A stretch of 64,000 bases of DNA from Triops longicaudatus (Eukaryota > Arthropoda > Branchiopoda > Notostraca > Triopsidae): NCBI GenBank assembly GCA_022885665.1, contig JAGQDJ010000077.1, positions 186,001 through 250,000 of the forward strand, read 5' to 3'. A model generated the notes under the pieces. It did not search any database. It saw nothing but the letters and a program-made list of their open reading frames with translations, and had not been told where the DNA came from. Positions 59,069 to 64,000 of the stretch are shown here, piece by piece. The first letter of the stretch is position 1, and each line of letters begins with the position of its first letter. Made by a program: the position numbers and the translations under genes.

Positions 59069-61171
59069 GGCAACGAAAAATACGAGGAAGTAGCTAAACA
59101 GAAGGATGTTAAATTACTAATTTAGCTTTTACGACGTATGAGTAAACTTCAGCCAGCGTCAAAGCTGCGGTTGGACGAGCTAGAGCCGAAATCATTCACT
59201 AGCGTGCTAGTTTGGCTCTCACGGTCCTTCTCGCTGTCACCCTTACCGGTCGGTTCTCTCTCTCGCGGTATGGGGAAGAGGTGTTATCTTGTATATGTGT
59301 GTGTATGGCTTATGCTAATACACACTCCTGCGTGGTGTTACCATGTTTGCTACGCCGGAGTTGCAAACAAAAGCTGGCTTTGACAAGAACCAACCCACTT
59401 ACTAATTGGAAACCATCTAAACAGCTCGCAACTTTTGGAAAGGAAAAACAGTTTACTGTGCCCAACATCTTCGTCGGTCCGAAGTCCTTGTATTTTTTGT
59501 TCTTTTTATTGTAAATAACCTATTTTTTGGCATACAGTGTCTTCTTCAGTTTCCTGAACGCATAGCAATGTTATTTCTACTCCTCTTTAAGGTTCTTGAG
59601 ACTAGTTGAAGAACTAAATTAGAATTAAAACTTAGCGATTGAAATAATAAATTACGCAGAAGATTAATTACAAAATTGGACGAAAATTTATTTCAATGGA
59701 AATTCATTTAAAAATAGATTTGCAGCAATTTCAGTCATTTTGAATTGTGCTAACTCGAAAACCGACCGTAAATTAGATTTATATGCTTCTAAAATAAGTC
59801 GTGAACGTGTACAATGTGCTTAAATTTGCAGTACACCGCGAACTGCAAAATCATTGCGACTAAACTAATTCTTTGGCTTATATGTGCTGAAATAATAAAT
59901 ATTAATTAAGAGGGCGGAAATGAAAGTTCTCATATATTTTTATTTTTCTATCTTCTTCACATTTTGTTTTGGAATTCCTGGCTGAGTTGAGGTTTGGCGT
60001 TGCGAAGTAATCGTTCCCTTTTAAGCCAATTGTGTCAAAAGAAATGGAGACACACACGTACTCATCCACACCAAGAGCAAAGACAGACAGGATGTGACGC
60101 GGTTACGCTTTAAGTCATCTTAATTGGGGATAAAGTCAATGTTAGCAGACAGAGAGCCCGTATCGCATTTGTTTCCTAAATTCTTTCCATCCGGTATATG
60201 ATGGGGATGCGAAAATCAACCCCCCCCCAACCCCAGTATAGAACCTATTATCCTCCCTCGCTCTCTGTTCTCCCATGATGAGGTCTTAAACACGTGATGG
60301 AGTGGCGGCGGAGGAATGTATTACGTCAACAGTGCAGGGATAGCCATCCTTCAATTGACGAAACGGCCAGCAGGCTCTCTGAATCCTTTACAGCGTCACC
60401 ACAAGCTCGTTCTTTTCAATTGCCCCAATTCCTGTCTTCTTTTCTTGCGACACACACACACAAGTCTCTTGAAACAATTGGAAGCTTCCTGCAGCGGGGC
60501 TGACGCATCCATATATCCCGACCCTGTTACTTTTGATTGACCCGGCGCCTGGGTTTCACGTTCTTCCTCATAACCTCACCCGCATAACCACATGTCCCTT
60601 TCACAAAAGAATTAGGAACACAAATAATAAAACTTTTTTGGGATCCCACTCGGATCACGTAAAAACACTCAGAAAAGGATTACAAGCCCGTATCCATGAG
60701 CTTCATTTAGCCCCAAAGAAGTTTGCTACTTATACCCTCCTCACTCTTCCGTCGTGCGTTCTTTTTTCCCAACAGTTGGGGGTCGTGTAGTGAAGCTCAT
60801 GTCGCTCCATCTTGTCCAAGTCCGTTTCTAGCGGTGCACACGGGTTTTGCCATGTGTATATCGGTAGTACGTAAATGTACGTGTTACAACGCTTATGATA
60901 ATGACCTCCTGACCTGCACCCTCGCTTCACGCCGAGAAAAAGGAGGCTGTGAAGGGGGTTCGGAGCTGATGCCTTAGTTTTTCATAAAAGATACTCGCCA
61001 ACTTATACCCTGCATGCCTCTTGCTCTTTCTATTATTCATACTTGCAAGTTACAAAGCATGCTAGACAAATAATGATAACAGCCTCCCTGCAGCGCTAGG
61101 TGAAAAAGCTGACGCGTGTGCAGGGTAGTGGCGACGTCCTCGACGCCAACATCCCACAAATTGCACCGTGC

Positions 61172-61187
61172 GAGATAGATCTATCTC
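61172..61187. repeat. 16-bp perfect palindrome with two facing GATA sites
   Basis: GAGATAGATCTATCTC is its own reverse complement and contains GATA and TATC in mirror arrangement, so it could bind a dimer or a pair of GATA factors. Confidence 0.75.
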
Positions 61188-63207
61188 TTTTTTATATTCC
61201 GACATGAGGGCTTCCCTATTTACGGCATACAAGGCACGAGAGGGATTCTATTATCTGTTTCATTCACTCGCGTTTAGACACAAGCTCTCGGAGATCATCG
61301 CTAGAAGAGAAAAACCTTTGAGTTAAGGGTTCTACCCCCCTTTGCAAACCCCGAAAGAAAACTGTCCGGTGTCCTGCAGAGTAAGGCCAACAGTCCAACG
61401 CGGCTGATGCGGCTATTATTACCAGCTTTGTTACAGCTTTCTCTCCTCTGTCGTCTTTTAACGATGGTTTAATGCAAAATACTGAAATACGGAGATTTTG
61501 AAGTTCGAGACACGAGTTCGAACAGCTGCTTAGTTACGTTGGCAGACTTAAATTGGCACTATATCGCAGCTTTTAAAAAAAATCAATGAGTATGAGACAG
61601 TATTCAATAAATTGATTTTCTAAGTAGCTTCCAGAAACGAAACCTCGAAATTAATGATTTGTCATGCACTAAGTAAGAAAACTATACAAAAGTAGGGCAG
61701 GTTCTACTAGAGAAAATTCTATAAAAAGACCTCAAAAATTGATACGTCAGTAGTGGATACTTTTAGGAGGAATATTAAACTATCTGCAAACTTGAAATAA
61801 CATTATCCAAGAAAGCAGCATAACTACTTCTGGGACACAACTTGTTTTGTTACTTTCGCAAGTGTGGTCAGCCTCCGCGGCTGGCAACTCTGTAATATTG
61901 CAAAGTCAAGTTCTCAGTGAGAAACTGGGGTACATCGCAACCAAAACAACAGAAATGTTAGTAACAGTTCCCACTGATGATGGACACATTTTAAACATAA
62001 ATTCTCTATGTTTACGTTCTTGTCCATTGACGTGGGTATAACGACATTCTACTGCACTTTCTTTTACTTCCAAACCATGTTTCAGATCTAATTTTATTAT
62101 TTTCTATTTTTAATGGACGTCCGAAGTGTTTTGCTTTACGGTGTAAATGATTGAGATCAAAACCTCATTTCCAATTGAGCTGATCCTTTTCAGTAGTAAC
62201 ATAAGCCTTTTGCTTTTCAAGCGGGGGACTGTTCGGGTGGTAGTCGATTGTTTCCTTGTTAACCAATATGAGATACAGTTGTAAGATAATCGTGAGTCCC
62301 AGCCTCTGCCGTTGCTTGTCTCCCAAGCGATGACTAATTTTGATAATGCCATCATATGCTAGAGTTACCATATTCAAGTCCCTTTCTTTCTTGTCCTGCC
62401 TTCTTTTTTCCCATCCCACCCCCTACAGTGTCTTCTCTAAAGGGAAGACCCTTATCCGGCACAGATCCTTAATTGGGACTTGGATAGATGGTTCCCGGAG
62501 CCGTTGTTTGTTGACACGCGCATTTGATCAAGTCCGTTATTTTTGCAGCGTGGCTTTGACTTTCATACTAATTGGGACTCTTTTATATAGTAACTTGACG
62601 CTTTAACAAATAAAAAAGATGAACATTAAAAAAAAAATAATTTACTGTACTTGTACTTTGTGTATGGAAATCAACATGGTGACATAATCGTTGACTTTTT
62701 TTATTTGAAAGGCTTCCTATGGGTGCCGGATTATGGCACTTTTTAGCTCATTAGTTATGCACGCTTAATGGTACCGAAACCTTAGGAACACTTTGGAGTG
62801 AGATGTTCGCTCTCGCCGGGTTTGAAAAGCTTATTGATCACGTGTGTGGGACGTAAGGTAAGAAGCGAACGACAGGTTTGACTGCAGGCGGGAACACGTA
62901 TATATGTATGAGACGGAAGATGGGAGAAAACGAGGTGAAGAAGCATAAGAAATGAGGGGTTCTTGTGTATTTGGTAACACGTATGGCGAAGGGGGCCCAT
63001 GTTTAAGAGTCATATACCGCTATAATAAAAGGGGAATAGTTCAACAAGATGACTTGAACGTGACAAGGCATTTGTAGACCAGCTTGATGGATTAGAAATC
63101 CACAGGGAGGCCATAATATGCTAGATCACCCCCCAACCTTCTTTTAAATGGTCACCTTTTCTTTCCAACAATTGGCCCATCAGATAACACTTCCGTATCC
63201 TCTTCTT

Positions 63208-63224
63208 CACACACACACACACAC
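63208..63224. repeat. CA dinucleotide microsatellite
   Basis: About eight CA units in tandem. Ordinary microsatellite. Confidence 0.85.
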
Positions 63225-64000
63225 TCATAGAACGAGAAATACTGCCCCCAGCCCACTGCAACCGAAGCACTGAGAGCTGATTTCGTATCGCTTAATCTCT
63301 AATGTGCTGTTCGTCCAGTTTGCCTCGATCAAGCTGTTTTCCACAATGCTGACAAAAATAAGGGCGTTTTTCTATGGGATTAAGAATTAGTGCTCAGTTT
63401 CCACGTTTTTTCACAATGGTATAATGGTCGATTGTAATCACGTTTTTGCAGCATTGTTAACAGTACTCTTTTCTGGTTTTAATTAGTAAGCTTGTAGTTC
63501 AATTCAGTGAAATGTAAAAACAATGAAATCGTGACTTTCATTGGGCGGTCGTGATTTAGTAAGTACTCTCTTCCACTTCTAGATTTATTCTTCAGTTGGA
63601 CCTTTCGTAATTAACAGAAGTCCTCATCGTAAAATGAGAACCCAATTGTGCAAATCGTACAGCATGTTACGGAAGGAAAGGATTTCGGGGAACGACGGAG
63701 TACTTGAACAATTTCAAATCCGCGCAGTAATAATTGCTTTAATTGCTATTGCAACAAAGCAGTTTTTTAAACGAAAATATCAATACTAAACAGAACTGTT
63801 TGTCAAACTATTATACGTTATTTCTTTCTTTTCCACCTTAGTAAACGTATTAATAAACGCTAAATGAACCCTACGAAATAACGGAGCTAAATCAAATATA
63901 TTTATAAACTTTCTGATTAACTTAAATAGATCGTACTTTGTATTTAAATATTGATTGCTTGACGTATACTTTTCTAATAAAACGTATTTTCTACAGAAAG

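Larger units (their letters stand above)
54353..64000. other. Upstream flank of slp, no recognisable gene
   Basis: The stretch nearest 54352 must hold the slp leader and promoter. I see no good TATA box, unlike the secreted-gene cluster. GTCATAAA words lie at 54407 and 55573. Frames of up to 138 codons (57525-57941) and 123 codons (56258-56629) have no family resemblance and overlapping frames on the other strand. Structured elements at 56857, 59023 and 61172 are listed separately. Enhancers of slp are to be expected here by analogy with other developmental genes, not by direct evidence. Confidence 0.55.

Overview
The window looks like arthropod nuclear DNA, about 60% A+T by eye. The main evidence is an intronless forkhead gene of the FoxG / sloppy-paired type with poly-alanine, poly-histidine and Groucho-recruitment (eh1-like) motifs. 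Promoters are TATA/Inr type with arthropod-like initiators, and introns are very short (53 to 98 bp, one of 273 bp). Compact introns and this style of Fox protein would suit a crustacean such as a branchiopod, but nothing here fixes the species.

Layout: (1) 1-3524 has no convincing gene. (2) 3525-12171 is a dense cluster of six genes for small secreted low-complexity proteins, in strand order + + - - + +. Each has a TATA box 24-35 bp upstream of a plausible initiator, a tiny first exon, a short intron at or just before the start of the signal peptide, and one long second exon. None belongs to a family I recognise. Shared architecture and a few shared peptide motifs suggest old tandem duplicates that diverged almost beyond sequence recognition. 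(3) 12172-52251 is about 40 kb without a convincing gene. It holds two pairs of diverged dispersed repeats (one pair lies wholly inside it, the other is shared with the left flank), homopolymer tracts, AT-rich minisatellite-like stretches, hairpins and a recurrent GTCATAAA word. (4) 52252-54352 carries the sloppy-paired/FoxG gene on the minus strand with a probable polyadenylation signal. (5) 54353-64000 is again without a recognisable gene. It includes the slp upstream region, a perfect 21-bp hairpin and a 16-bp palindrome.

How the parts relate: the long gene-poor tracts on both sides of slp are what is expected around a developmental transcription factor with distant enhancers, so the duplicated noncoding elements and the GTCATAAA words are candidate regulatory sequence. 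The six secreted genes form a separate compact module. Their common promoter design suggests co-expression in one secretory tissue, which is inference. I found no tRNA, rRNA, CRISPR array or intact transposon.
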